DNA from: Trichoplax sp. H2
Lineage: Eukaryota > Placozoa > Uniplacotomia > Trichoplacea
Direction: 5' to 3'
Length of the DNA stretch: 64,000 nt
Assembly: GCA_003344405.1 (NCBI GenBank)
Contig: NOWV01000001.1
Span: 62,001-126,000 of the forward strand
In this document: positions 1-12,925 of the stretch, piece after piece
Layout of the letters: each line of letters begins with the position of its first letter
Numbering within the stretch: the stretch's first letter is position 1
Notes under the pieces: model-generated
What the model saw: only the letters and a program-made list of their open reading frames with translations
Database searches by the model: none
Told to the model about the DNA's origin: nothing
Made by a program: the position numbers and the translations under genes

Positions 1-1655
1 GTAAATTGTAAGTTCTGCAATGATAGCTTTTAATTCTTTTCGAGCATTAAAGAAAAGATTGATGAATGGGCTTTCAATTTCACAGGAAATTTATCGGAAA
101 TGTTGCTTGATACTTAATAATGATACATTAAATCTAATAGTAATATTCTCGCCGTGAAATTTATACCTAGCACTGCGACACTTACTAAATATATTACTTA
201 TCTAGAAAGATGCTACCTAATTTTGATTGGAGTAAATTGGTTACTGATTGCTACGACCAGATGTTTCTGGAAGCTGACAAAATATAGTCCGCTTGCAATA
301 TTTTAAAATTAAAAAAGTCAAAATTGTTGAATTATGGCTAAATTTAATTAACTGTAAAGTATTGAAAAAATAAACCTCTATTGAGACCAACTACGCTAAT
401 GTATTATACGAAATATTATTAGATTTATTAACCTTATGGTCTGAGTTCAAATATATCATCTGCGATAGATACAAATTAAAATCCATTTAATGTAATTAGT
501 AAACGCTTTACGATGTTTAGAATATACGCTAATTGCTTGTTTCAATTGCAGTAGGTCTCAGTTTGAGACTAAGAGATCGCGTACTCAAATTTAATTCTCG
601 TCGTATTTGCGTACTGCTACTATATTAGGTTTAAAGATTTTTCGCCGAATGGATATGGAGATATTCTTTTTGTGCTATAGTGTCTCTACATTTTCAAAAG
701 GATTTCTTGTGAATTTCATTTTATTGCAAAATTAATTCGTTTACCAAGTCAACAACATACACATCGGCATTAAAAGCTGCAAATACTTAATATGAATATT
801 ATCTAGTTAGAAACTTGCGCAATCTAACATGCTCCTTAAACTATTTTCGCGCAATAACCTCAGTTTTATGCTAATTTTTGGGTTAGACTACAGTATTCAA
901 CAAGATGAATGACTATCTAACCTTGATTTTGCTATATGAAAGGGAAGATATTTTTAGTAGCAAAATAATGAATTATACTTATGAAACCTATACTACTCTA
1001 GTACTATCATGAATGATACTCTCTACGTTTGTAGATAGCAATCAGAATGATAAAGAATGGAATATTAATAATTTGAGGTTGGTGACTAATAGAAACAATT
1101 GAAAACAGTCATTACTTAATCTGAAGGATAGAGAATAAACGTTTTATTAGCAGAGAATATAAAATTGAGCTATTGTGATAGATCTTGTTCCTGTATACTT
1201 GTATAAATGAATAGGATTGTCACAATTTTTGAAAAGCAACAGGCGACTATTTTACTATCTAAGAAGTGTCATTACAACCTTAAGAAATCATTTTCTTTGG
1301 TTTTGTTTACTAATCATTTAACATCTCTAAATGTTAGAAATGCATTATCAGGTGTACTAGGTACACTGTTCAGTGTAATATTCCATAATCTTAAAATCTT
1401 TTATGACAGTGTATTTAATTATTAAGGTTTAGGAGCATTCTGGCTTTAAAGTTGTCTGGGTTAATTGATTAAAATAATGTCTAGTTCGTGTTTATATAAC
1501 ACTGGCAACGCGTTGTAGAATAAGCAAAAGCGAAGTACTGTCTATACGTATTGAAGAACGGCTGTAGTATTCTTTAATGAGTCATATTATGATATTGTCT
1601 GGCATTGAATTAGATATAATTTTAGTATGAAAGATAACGCTAGTCCGCTTAAAGC
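1..1655. other. No gene recognised (3' flank of SMPDL3-like gene)
   Basis: AT-rich sequence downstream of the stop codon of the SMPDL3-like gene. Short open frames exist (for example 1207-1425 on plus) but none has recognisable family similarity or flanking splice sites. A distal exon of another gene could be missed here. Confidence 0.5.
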
Positions 1656-4600
1656 CTAATTCACATGATGAGCTTCAAGGCAAGTAGTAAAAGATTGATG
1701 TCGAACAAATTCAACGGCACAGTAATACACAAATCGCATTTTTGAATAAAATTGATACCGAACCTGTCGAGCTACAGCATAATTTAACCAATATTTAACT
1801 TTCAAAGGATTAATTAAATTACTGCTAAGTTCCTCGATTCGATCAGTATTAATATATTTATTCTTGGATGGATAATTAGTGGAAAATCGATATCCTTCTG
1901 CCCATTCAGTTTGATTGTAAGCTGTAAGAGAATATATATACGTAGAAATTTTAGTAATAATGAGCTATAGCTTTAGGTATGTTGTAGCTACGTAAACAAG
2001 TACAAAATAAAGTATTATCTAAAAATATACAAACATAAAAGGCGCTTGCTAAAGATTTTTTAAATAAGTAGTGCATTTATATTTGTTTATTGATATTACA
2101 TGTATTTTGCAAACTAGTTTGTAACCTTACCCGTTGTTAAGTCCATATCTAAATAGTATTGAATGTAATCCAGTAACTTCCATTCTTTTTTATCCACCAT
2201 TAACATGCGAAATGAAGGATTGTTGGAATAAATGGGTGAAATAGACGGTGCTAACAGCATGAAAGAACTCATTCCATTGTAATCTCTTAATAGTCTAAAA
2301 TCGTCCTTATGCATATGGGCGAAGAATTGACCTATACCAAATTACAATCAATTAATTAATAGAAAGGAATTCGACTTGAAAAACATCCATTGCGGCTTAT
2401 AGTTGCGAAATTTAAATAGTGTATTTGTACAATCTTTCTAAGATTGACGTGTAATTCTCACCTGTGTTTATAAAATTTAGATAAAGCATCTTTATCACGA
2501 TTAATATCTTACAATACTCAATGTTATATGTATTTGCTATGACAGTACATCCCGTAATCCTAATAAATCACTTTGCAGTTGCTATTAATGTTCGAGTATG
2601 TTATTTAAAATGTTTTGACAAAACGTATATTCGTATGTTTTATATCTAGGTGCACATCCTCGCAGGTGCTGGTTATATGACAATCAGCAACGTGTGCTCA
2701 TTGGCCTGATTCCCACCTTGTCCCTAGCTATCTTTTGTTGAGTGGAAATCAGGTCAATGAACGCACATTTCTGGTTGTCATGTAACTAGCAGCCTTACAA
2801 TATACTTTAGTTTAAGATTGCAATATCTAAGCTACACGCTATAACTTATCCTAAATTATGTTATATTTTATACATTGTCCTCATTACGTAAGTGTTAACA
2901 CTGTATATAAAAATAGAGTTACTAGATGTATGACTGAATACTTACCCATAATGACATGTGGGTATAGAGAGGCGACGTAGTGAGTATAAATATCGGTATA
3001 ATTATCAAACCAGTAGTGTACATAATTTTTCTTAGATCCAAGATACGTATCCACTCTACAGAATAGAAAGAACGATTGTATTTTAATTTCATTTTCATAC
3101 CAATACATTATCGAATAAGAATACAGCGGTGGTCTAATCATCGACAATAATAACATAAATATTACAACACGAGCATATACAGTAGCAGTAGTATTAATTG
3201 GATATTCGTAAAAGTGGACGAATCTAGGTCAGCAGCAAATAAAAGAGTTCATTTCACGTATTATCACTGTTAGTATGGAAACAAAGTTACCATTAATCAA
3301 TATAATTGCAGCTTCTGATAAATAGTAATACTTGGCTAGAAATAGAACTTTTGTAGATAAGTCTAACTTGTCGACTACAGTATGGTAGCAATCTACCATG
3401 TTTTCAAGACTCTATTTCGGAACAGTATTATATTTACATTCTACTGTATTTCGTGTTCAAGATTTTACTGCTTATTTACAGATGTACTGAGGATTATTAA
3501 GCAAATTTTCTAATCTGTCACTTAAAGAGATTACTACTGTAAAGTGTACAGTTATGACATCCTTGACAAGAAGATGTCGATGTTGAGTCAGCCAAACTTT
3601 AGATATTGGCTAGTCCTGATTAATTTATCGTTTACAATAAACCTTAGTTCACAGTATAGGTGCGTTATTTGATCAATCGTATATTTTACAACAGTAAGCA
3701 TTAAGCAAGCATGATATACTCGAGTCTTTAACGTAGAATATACGTCGTACATGTATACTGTAAATGCTATTTTAGTATTCAAGAACAATAACATTTCAAT
3801 CTTTCAGTTAGGTTGCACTATATTGTATTGTATATCTTACTTCTCTTTTACCTCTGGAACTGACAACTACAATAAGCAAGGATGATGTAGTCCAGTCGGT
3901 CGCATAGAAACATATGTTACCGTCAATGTCATATACTACTATGTATGTCATATTTTGATATTCGAGTAATATACTTTCAATCGTTGAGTTTAGCCTGTAC
4001 TATATGCCTATGGTATAACTGTACGCATACTCTAACCTATCACATAGTACTGTATACATGCCATACGCGTATATGATATCTTGTTATCGTATGATAGATT
4101 GCAATCTTTCAGTTTAGGCTCTAATGTTTTATATAAATCTATCTACAATGTCCACTCGATAACTTGGGGACTGATAGTCTACATTCACAAACTATACGTA
4201 TATGATATTCTAGTATTTGTATGATACATTATAATTTTTCAGTTTAGGCTCTACTGTTTTTTATATAAATATATATCCAATGTCTGTCTACTTGATAACT
4301 TGAAGACTGATAGTCTCCATTTCTATAGTAACTATGTGATATCCAAGTTATTCTTTAGTAGTAATGAAATATCATTAGACCTTATGCTGAGTGTAAAGTC
4401 TAGAGATATTTTGAGTTTTTCACCTATAACTAAATCGAACAGATTTTATTATGTTCACATTAAGCTTACCCTGGTGGTACATGACCTTCGATAATAACCG
4501 ATTGACTTTTATTACTTGCAATCTCTAGTTGTAGTCGAAACCAAGCTAACTGTTGATCAGCAGCGTGGAAGAATTTCTCAGCTGGTATAGAACTACGTTT

Positions 4601-5569
4601 AAGTGCCTCAGTATCCCAATAGAGTGTATTTAAACTGATAATGGCTAATTTACCATCATAAATTTCAACCTTATAGTAGCCACCTTGGAGGAAAGTTTCT
4701 CGAATAGCATTGAATGATGTGATAGGACGTAATCTGTCTGGACAAAACGGGCATAAAATCAAGGCTGACCACATACTAAATATTGTTTCATACCATTGGC
4801 TATTAACTGGAATGATATAATCACCAATCATATCGTTATTGCCAATAGCCGGAAAGACAGGAGTAGCAGGGAAAGCTTCCACTAGACGTGTACTTGTATA
4901 AGTGATTGAATCACGCACACGACGATATAAATCCGGTTGTGATAATTCATATAAACGATGGCATACAAAATCACCAGAAACCAATACAAAATCGACATAT
5001 TGCTGTGTAGTAATTGGAATCACTTTGGTTGCTAGTAATGAATTATCAATTAAAGTTTTGGGTGAATCACAGCCTACTCTACCATAATAAGCTTTCTTCT
5101 GAGTTGGTTGAGCTGTTCCATTAGGATCATCAGGGGAACGGCAAAAGGTGGATGATGTCCATGATGAATTATATTCTAAATCTAGATGGAAATCAGTCAA
5201 GTGATAAAAGCGTGCAATATTGCCATCATCGGCGATTGTCGATGGCATAACACGATTGTAAAAGATTACAATCATAGCTAATGAGACACAAGCTACGGTC
5301 AGTAGAAATGCAAGACATGCTAAACATCGGACAGCAGTACATCTTCGACGTTGTCGTCGTACAAAGGGTGGATCCCGAATGCCAATCATGGCAATTTCTT
5401 CATCATCGAAGATGTTATCCTTGAAATTACACGAGTTATCATGACTGATAGAGGTGATCGTTGTCGACGGTGTAGTTGTCTTGCTTGGAGTTGTAGTCGA
5501 ATTTTTGTCGCTATTTTGAATTAATGGTGTCGAAGCGTTGAATTTATCTTCTTCTTCTCCTTCGGGCAT
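1656..5569 (-). CDS. SMPDL3: Acid sphingomyelinase-like phosphodiesterase (SMPDL3 family), membrane-anchored
   Basis: Exons: 5569-4470, 3055-2946, 2331-2131, 1921-1656; phases join cleanly to 558 residues. It is a calcineurin-like metallophosphoesterase of the acid sphingomyelinase/SMPDL3 group, which hydrolyses phosphodiester or nucleotide substrates in lysosomal or extracellular space. Visible metal-site motifs in order: DFH (about 126-128), GDFVCH (199-204), GNND (243-246), GHVPPG (ends exon 1) and GQFFAHMH at the exon 2/3 join. The C-terminal exon carries the family's tail with YYCAVEF and a final Cys. Instead of a cleavable signal peptide there is a cytosolic Thr/Ser/Asp-rich N-terminus, a basic RRQRRR stop and one hydrophobic segment (about 83-105), predicting a type II membrane protein. 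Start ATG 5569 is the first in the long exon. Odd: the family GNHD reads GNND and GHTH reads AHMH; the metal ligands themselves remain. It faces the DSN1-like gene head to head. Confidence 0.93.
2666..2793. repeat. Foldback inverted repeat, arms about 54 bases
   Basis: Left arm 2666-2719 (begins GTGCTGGTTATATGAC) and right arm 2740-2793 (ends GTAACTAGCAGC) are reverse complements at roughly 80-85% identity by eye, separated by about 20 bases. It lies in the intron between SMPDL3 exons 2 and 3. It could be a MITE-like foldback element or a transcribed hairpin; no target-site duplication was obvious. Confidence 0.75.
3940..4330. repeat. Degenerate tandem repeat in SMPDL3 intron 1
   Basis: Two clear units of about 130 bases begin at 4068 and 4198 (both open CGTATATGATAT and contain CAGTTTAGGCTCTA, TATATAAAT, GATAACTTG and GACTGATAGTCT). 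A more diverged unit precedes them from about 3940, and a weaker one may start near 3740. Confidence 0.7.
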
Positions 5570-6963
5570 TTTCCTTCAAGACTGTAATAGATTTAGTTTG
5601 GTCTAATTTGGATTAAACTTCTTGATATACTTGAGATCAGTGCCGTAATAAGTGTTATCAACACTGGCAAGACTTGGATGATGATGACTGTACAATATCT
5701 TGAATGCTATACGAGTAATTGAACTTTGTTTACTTACGGCTATATGGTGGCAGTAGAGTCACTTGACCGGTCGTATGTTGTAGGATAATAATTGGCTTAA
5801 TTTATTGGATACAATGGTTGCAATGTCCATAAATTAAGTTCCATATGACACTATAACGTCTAAAGAGGCACAAAATCAAGTAGTCTAGTCTCTCTTAATC
5901 TGTCAAGGTGATAATCTACTCATGGATGGCTTTTAATTCTATATAATCAATTAATCTATTTTCAATGTAATTATTTGATCTAGTGTTAGATAACGGTTTG
6001 CTCCTGCTGGTACTTTCCTCTCCAGATGGACCTTACTACAGTCTTGCTCAAGTTGATCGCGAGTAGTCACTAGGATTTCGAGTAGTGTCTTGGTATCTAT
6101 GTCAATTTGCCTGATCAGTGATCAATGATCAGAAATCGAATATATAGAGAGAGAAAGGGAAAAGCTTTTGGACTTTCCTTTTTGACGTTGCCTTTTAGCG
6201 CTGGTGAGAATTGGATGAGAAATGTGTAGACTGATTATTTTGGTGGTCATTTTACTGTGCTCTAGCTCTAGAGCTGTGCACCAGACTAGTAGGTAGTATA
6301 GCCCTGAAGTTGGATGTATCAACAGTACAGTGTTCAATTACAGTGGTACGTTACAGTTAAAATGACCAGTAAAAATTTGGCGATAGACGCTTTGCTAGTA
6401 TCAGCAATGAACGACGATGACCCAGGAAAGGGACAGTATGGTATGGAACGGAACGATATGGTACGGTACGGTACGGTACCCATGACATGACCAGTCGTTA
6501 GACTTACGTCGTCGCCGACACAATCTAATACTGAATCATATACAAAATAGACTTTTATGAGTACCATGATAGCGCGATCTTAAAAGAAATTATCCTTTAT
6601 CTATACTATAACTGGGAACTAGTGAATCAACATCATGATAGTGCTTAGACTCAAGTGAGACAAATGCATTGGGAAAGGCGATTACGCGCCAAGGTCAAAT
6701 CCAACTTAATCGGGATAAGGATTACAGGCTGGCTAATTCTAATTTCTCCCCTTGTTCTTCTCCAATCTCCATTTTCCTCTCGGCTAGGATATTATACAGG
6801 TTACTGTAACCATCCATGGCAGAAGTAACATCACCGATTTCCCCTTCTGAGTAAGTGGATTGTACTTAGGCGTAGGTTAATTATTATCAATTGGATGATA
6901 GCATGTCCTTTTCCATCTTCATCATCAAGACGAACTAACCTGTTGATATCTTGTATTATGATC
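5570..6963. promoter_or_regulatory. Divergent intergenic region SMPDL3 / DSN1-like
   Basis: No coding exon recognised. Being between two head-to-head start codons, it should hold both promoters. It contains a pentanucleotide GGTAC/GGAAC array (6436-6480) and a 19-base stretch (6223-6241) that recurs exactly at 60045-60063. Confidence 0.45.
6436..6480. repeat. (GGTAC)n-like pentanucleotide array
   Basis: Imperfect pentamers GGTAT, GGAAC and GGTAC, the last four perfect, ending in GGTACC. A related array of opposite orientation lies at 60296-60365. Confidence 0.8.
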
Positions 6964-9900
6964 ATGGCGAATAGGCTTCCTCGTGAATTTCATGGACCAT
7001 TGGTAAGGATTGATGGTAGAAATAGTCAATCATGTCATCCTATTGTAATGTCTTACTTTCCATAAAACGTGTCCTAATCAGTATTGCTCATCAGCTCTCG
7101 GTACGGTAGATTAGATAATCTGCGGACATTACAGCCGATAGTTACAATTGAAATATTGATTGATTTTAACCTAATAATTGGATTTCATCATTCTTCAGCA
7201 ACAAATTGACAAATGATATTCTACATGGCTAAGATTTATTCTATGTCTGCAATAGACTATCGGGCTACAAAATAGTGCATACTTTAGTCATAAATTTTGT
7301 AGTAAATTGATACTTTACACTATTATATTTTACTGCCAGGTCTTAGCGAGTAGTAGGAATTATTCCACCTTTCCTTGAACAGGTAGATGGATTATAATTA
7401 TAATCAGTTTTATAGCTAGTAATCGTCCTTGTACAAGTAACTTACCATTCTTCTATGTCACATGGACACACCATTTTATACCCACTTAGTTATTAATTAT
7501 AATACATGACATCATCTACTTTACTATTAGGCCATCATTTTATCTTTCCTACAATCATGATAGATACAATAAAAGTGCGGTATAAACAATTACTGCTGTA
7601 TGATCATGATGAAATACATGGTGCCAATTGGTTTAATAAAGATTTGGTAATGATGGTATAGATGTAAGGGAAACTAATGTATCTAAAGTGATTGCTTTAC
7701 ATTTTTACAGGTCAATGAAGATTCTATTGGTTTTCAATTTGATCGACGTCGTAGACGTCAGGTAAATTGCTTCCACTTTGATATCTTAAAGTAAAGAAAT
7801 TGATACTGTACTTGGACTTAGATGTAATACGTATAGCAATGTTTGCTACTGAATGACTGCTCGATTACTGTAAATAATACTGCAAAATAAATTAAAAAAA
7901 AGCCCTCCTGACATCATGATACTCGTATTGAATTGTGATAGCCAGTTATATTAAACATGACATTCACTTTACAAGGCTTTAACACCATCAATACAGATGA
8001 ATTTAATCTACATTGTTGCATTGTATCGCATTTTAGGAAGGAATGAAACGTAAGAAACGGCGACCATCTAGCTTTCACATGAACAAGAGTGAATCAGCAT
8101 CAATTGCAGATCATGTCCTGCAAAGTATATCTAAAAGTAAGTACACGATCTCTCTTTCCAGTCATTAAATAATGATGGTAACTATTAGCTACTTTTGTTT
8201 CGGTATTCAATCAACTTTAATGTGCGTTAACATTATTCCATATCTCGCCTAAGCAAGATAAATACATCGTGCCAATGGACAATGCTCTGCATAGTATTTT
8301 ATACATGTTAAAATCGAGCTCAATGCCGGTAGTTCATGATTCTATAATGATACTTACTCAAAAATCGCACGTTATTAACACGATCGCTAACTAATTACAT
8401 TAGTAAATGCAGTCAATATTAGTTATGATCAATTTTATATCAGTAAAGTATGATTTACTAGTAGACGCGATTGTGTGGAAGCTAAGAGTTGATACTTTTA
8501 ACGCAGAGTAAGCGCATTGAAAATGTGTAGTAGGTGCTAATTACAATCACATCTTATGCGACAAATTATCATACAATTAATTATTCACTGAATAAACTAG
8601 CCTAATCCTCAAAATAGTGTTAAGATAGTCAAACATCTTACATGTTCTGTATGAAAACACAGGTAATGTGGAAGCGGAAACCCAGCAAGTTGAATCAAAG
8701 AAAGAAAATCCGAATGAGATTGTTACGACACCTATTGCTGAGAAACTAATGAGTATCGTCCGAGATGTTTTGAATGTAAGCCAAGCAGAATAACGTTTTC
8801 CTAACTTGGATTTAGAAGTGATGTCTGTTTTAAGCCACAGCTATTATATATATATATTATTGTACTTTCTTATATTTTGATTTCAATTTTTATTGATTCA
8901 CTTATAGGAAAGTTTAATTGAGATATCGGCACAAATTGACTTTCAAAGTGATGGTAAGTAAATCTGTTATGCTGTCATCAATATATTACGTACATTACGT
9001 ACTTGTCAATAAAGCAATAATTTACTCAATAATCTAGCAGTATTACTAGTATTATAGTCAAGATCCATTTTCACCTTTCCTTTAAATTAATAGCATTACC
9101 TAAAGTTAATCTATTGAAATGTTTAAATAACAAAATAACATATTTTGGGTTCTTATTGATCATATAGACACAGAAAAAGTTTCAAATGATGTTCTGGAAA
9201 ATATTACAGCTGAACATATACAACGTTTATTAATAGAGATGTAAGACTATCGTGACTTAAAGATAATGTAAACTTTGAGACATTTCCTGCAGATATGGCA
9301 TTACATTTCTTTCAGGCAACAACAAGATGAAGTTCGCCAAATTCTTACCGAAAGGATTAATTGGTGTGTTTTTATAACATTTTGCAACGATTCAGTGCGC
9401 TGAAAATTTTATCCGTTTTGTTTATATATTTCATACTATGTTAGTATTAAAAATGAACAAGATGATTGGAAAAATTACGAAAAAGGACTAGCAGATCAAG
9501 CACAAACACAAAAAGATGAGCTTGAAAAGTTTGTAACATTTTATCTTAAAGAAGAATCAACAAGTGTTCGTATCGATGTAATTAGCTATTAATCACGTCT
9601 GTCTGTATATTGGCGATTAGACCAATAGACCTGGTATCTTTAGAAAAAGACATACTCCCTGAATATCAACAACTTCTATCTTCAAACCTGGACTGTGAAA
9701 AGTTACTGAAAGAACTTGATGAAAAGAGATCTAAACTTAGTTTTGAGGTATTCTATTAAATCAGTCATAATTGTAAGTATAGTTTGTAGATACAACACTT
9801 TTTGAAATGCCCGTTAAATAATTTTAGTTAAAGAAACTGAGAGATGAAACATTAAGCATGGCTACTGAGATTATTCCTCAATGCGAAGAAATACAGGACC

Positions 9901-10163
9901 AGTTTGAAAGTTGTGGTGAGTGTAATTGCAAATACGAGTATGAGAATCGTAGTGAACAAATAGCATTGATACAAGTATTTTTAACATTAATTAGTACGAT
10001 AAGTAACGACATAAAATCTGTTAGTGTGCAGATTTAGACTTAAATTACAATACTATGTATGCTAATACTCTTTGTTTCTTCTAAAGTTGGAAATCTACCC
10101 AGTACAACTACAGCAAAAGAACTAATGCAGAACATACTGGATGAATCGAGCCAGATACAATGA
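6964..10163 (+). CDS. DSN1: Probable DSN1 (MIS12 kinetochore complex subunit)
   Basis: Exons: 6964-7002, 7711-7761, 8037-8136, 8663-8775, 8908-8953, 9168-9240, 9316-9363, 9445 to about 9577, about 9629-9747, 9828-9915, 10087-10163; about 290 residues. The N-terminus is very basic (RRRRRQ, then KRKKRRPSSF), like the phosphorylatable Arg/Lys-Ser motif of DSN1. The rest is helical and coiled-coil-like, with a WKNYEKGL segment and a later YQQLLSSN..CEKLLKEL segment in the order seen in human DSN1. DSN1 links the inner kinetochore (CENP-C) to NDC80. The length is somewhat shorter than human DSN1 (about 356). The join between exons 8 and 9 is uncertain: the simple GAT|gtaatt donor does not keep frame with the next acceptor, so either an upstream GTTC|gtatcg donor with the acceptor at 9628 or another choice is used. 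Similarity is at the level of architecture and may be wrong; the gene structure itself is better supported. Confidence 0.55.
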
Positions 10164-10665
10164 TGGAAATAATTGTTTGCGAAGGTTGTCTATAGCTTTA
10201 CACATATGAGGCTGATATATTACAGTCAACTGCTACGCATAGTATATACTCTATAAATGTACAGCAAGTTCAGGTATTTGGTAACAAAATCCTAATTTAC
10301 ACTTCAATGTGTAATATTATACTATATAATGTAATTTAGTAAGGATATTCCGGCATTGATTGATAGCTTATTTGACAATTACCATCTTAATTTCATCAGC
10401 AATGTAAATTAAGCTACTGGAATCGATTTTATTATTTTTAATTAATATCATCAACGCAACAGGTCACTTAATGTCATGTGTAGTGCTGTTTAAACATTAT
10501 TGATAATATCTTTATTGCACAACAGTGTACAGAAAATAAAAGTTTTCCACAATTTCCGAAGTAAATAATGGAGTGCTAAATGAACAGATTTTATAGTATT
10601 TCTCTCGTTCATTTTGTTGCATTGCTTTAACAGAGTAAATCTGATAGTCATGACTTATCAGCTAT
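10164..10665. terminator. Convergent 3' region with poly(A) signal
   Basis: Tail-to-tail spacer between the DSN1-like gene and GST-a. An AATAAA at 10535-10540 on plus could serve the DSN1-like transcript. Nothing else recognised. Confidence 0.4.
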
Positions 10666-12925
10666 CTAGCATACTGATTTTGACCTTTTACTAAGCCAAT
10701 CAGCAATTTTCTTATTATTTGCTATTCGATCGAATAGACTTTTCAATCGAGGGCAGTTCTCAAACAGGCTTTGATTTTGTTCTAATAAATATTCACTAAT
10801 ACAGAAAAATTCTAGATCGGCCAAAGTTATCTACAAGAATAGAGGTAAATTCATCATCATCATTGCTTTAGTATTCTTTACTTACTTATACAGTTATACT
10901 AATAGGGTACCATTTCAACATCATCGCAAGGATAAAACTTAAACTACGCACAAATTGGTAAAACTTCGTTGCTTACCGTGTTGCCAACCAAGTAGTCAGA
11001 TTCTAGGCCTGCTTCCAAAGCCTTCAGCCATGTTGATTTATATTTGCAATAATCTTCTTGAAGATTTCGCTATATCAGTATTAAAATACGTTAACATTGG
11101 CAATACTCGTATACCATCAGGTATTTGACATTTTATGGAGGAAAATGAAATCGCAATACTTTTATAAATATAAAGATACGAATATACTACTATCATTGAT
11201 TACATCCACAGATTCTTGTTTCCGAAAGCTGAATATTTGCTACGGGGATGTAGTATATAAATATGTTCTCTTGGTTTAAGATAATGTTGGATGATTTTTA
11301 TGGTTAATATTGAGGCATAAGGTTTTACAATTATTAGTATCACAATTTAGAGTCAAGTACAGTAATTTGTACATACTTGGTTGGTAGCAGCAAATCTAAA
11401 ATTACACTCAAAAATTGATCTACAGTATGCTACTGTGTTACGGTCATTCTTAGTGGGAATTTTAATTACAAGAGAGCAGTCTGCCGTATAAAATCGATTT
11501 TACAAGCTGCCATATACCAATATACGTATGGCATGCATGCAAGTAAATAGTACATCATTGTATTTATTATGGTTATAGAGTACTGCATGTTAATATAGTG
11601 AAATTTTGCACTGCTGAATTTGTTGAGCGCTGCTGTGTATCGTACATCATATTCTTAAAGTGACGGGTTATAAGACTGCAGTATCATTTACTATTCCTTA
11701 AGGAATTAGTGCTCAAGATTAAATTCTTATTATACAGAAATGATCAGTTATGAAATAATTGGTTGAATAATCGTAAAATTATTTGGTGCCAACAACAATC
11801 AAACTTAAGCTGACCTTTTTTTCCTCATCTGGCTCGAATTGAGATGTAAACATTTTGGTAAACATTTCGTCGACGGAATAAGTTATCATGTCAATCTTGT
11901 ACTTCTCCCAATTATTCTTGCCATGAAATCCTAATGCAAATATGATCAATCTTTAATCATACCAATGCCGTTAATAAACTAAGGTTTTACTTCTTATAAT
12001 TCAAGCGTAAAGTATACTGTACATGTTTACAATACGCCACGCCACCTCTGCGCGATCAGAACTCATGTACCTGATTCTTTATCACAAATTTATCATTAGA
12101 TGTGCAATCCTATTCGCACATACTATACGATATAATTATAACCACCATATTGAGCGTTATGAGGTACTTTTATTTGCTCATTACGCTATTATTTTTTATA
12201 GCAGATTTACAATGCGCATAGCAACTATGATCTTCCATTTAACTGTAGGGGTATTATTCACCTACCGAAAGTCAACGCTAAATAGCTTTCAATTGCAATG
12301 CTTTCGATAAAAACTTTACCATCCACTTCCAGAACTGGCAATCGGCGAAAAGGGTTCTTCACAGCTAATTTTAGTAGATAAATACAAAGTCATCACCCTT
12401 GAGCAGAATACTTATAAGTTATAATAGACTATGCCAAAGCTAATTTGATCATGCAATACAAATTTTTTTCAGCCAAAGTTATTGTACTCTAGTGGAGTCG
12501 TCAGCATAGTATACAAGTACGGTATACTGCACTTTTAACAGTTTAATGATCAAAATCTGCTGAATTATAATAGATTTAAAAGAAGTTAACGTTGTACAGT
12601 ATAATGAATCCATCAAGGAAACGTCGGCATAAAGTCAGCTGTTAACCAGTTGCTATATACAATAGCAGACTGCAGCTGCCTTCTACAATGCAAAAGTTGC
12701 AATCACTAAAATCAGGAGAATACAATTTACATGTAGCATTTTATAAGCACCATCCAAATAGGATCAAATTCGACGATGATACAGTGCATTACTTTGTTTA
12801 TAGGTGGGCCAATCTTCTTCGGAGATTCGTTCGTCAATAAATGGAACATCAGCTAAAACGAATAGGTAGCGTGCGACTTCCGCTCGTGCACGGATGTTAA
12901 AGTAGGTAAGTTTGTAAGTTGGCAT
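10666..12925 (-). CDS. Sigma-class / HPGDS-like glutathione S-transferase, copy a
   Basis: Exons: 12925-12793, 12364-12266, 11930-11815, 11069-10977, 10830-10666; 201 residues, the normal sigma-class length. It conjugates glutathione or, as hematopoietic prostaglandin D synthase does, isomerises lipid substrates; cytosolic dimer. The N-terminus MPTYKLTYF carries the catalytic Tyr8, with Arg14 after it. The thioredoxin-like domain has LPVLEVDG (cis-Pro at 54) and the glutathione-binding pair reads Glu65-Ser66 rather than the usual Gln-Ser. The helical domain ends in ITLADLEFF and the family IADWL tail. Exon lengths 133/99/116/93/165 match copies b and c closely, showing descent by duplication. 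Its 3' end faces the DSN1-like gene. Confidence 0.95.

Noticed and set aside
1207-1425. 72-codon plus-strand frame
   Set aside because: No family similarity, biased toward AT-rich codons, and downstream of the SMPDL3 stop; likely chance.
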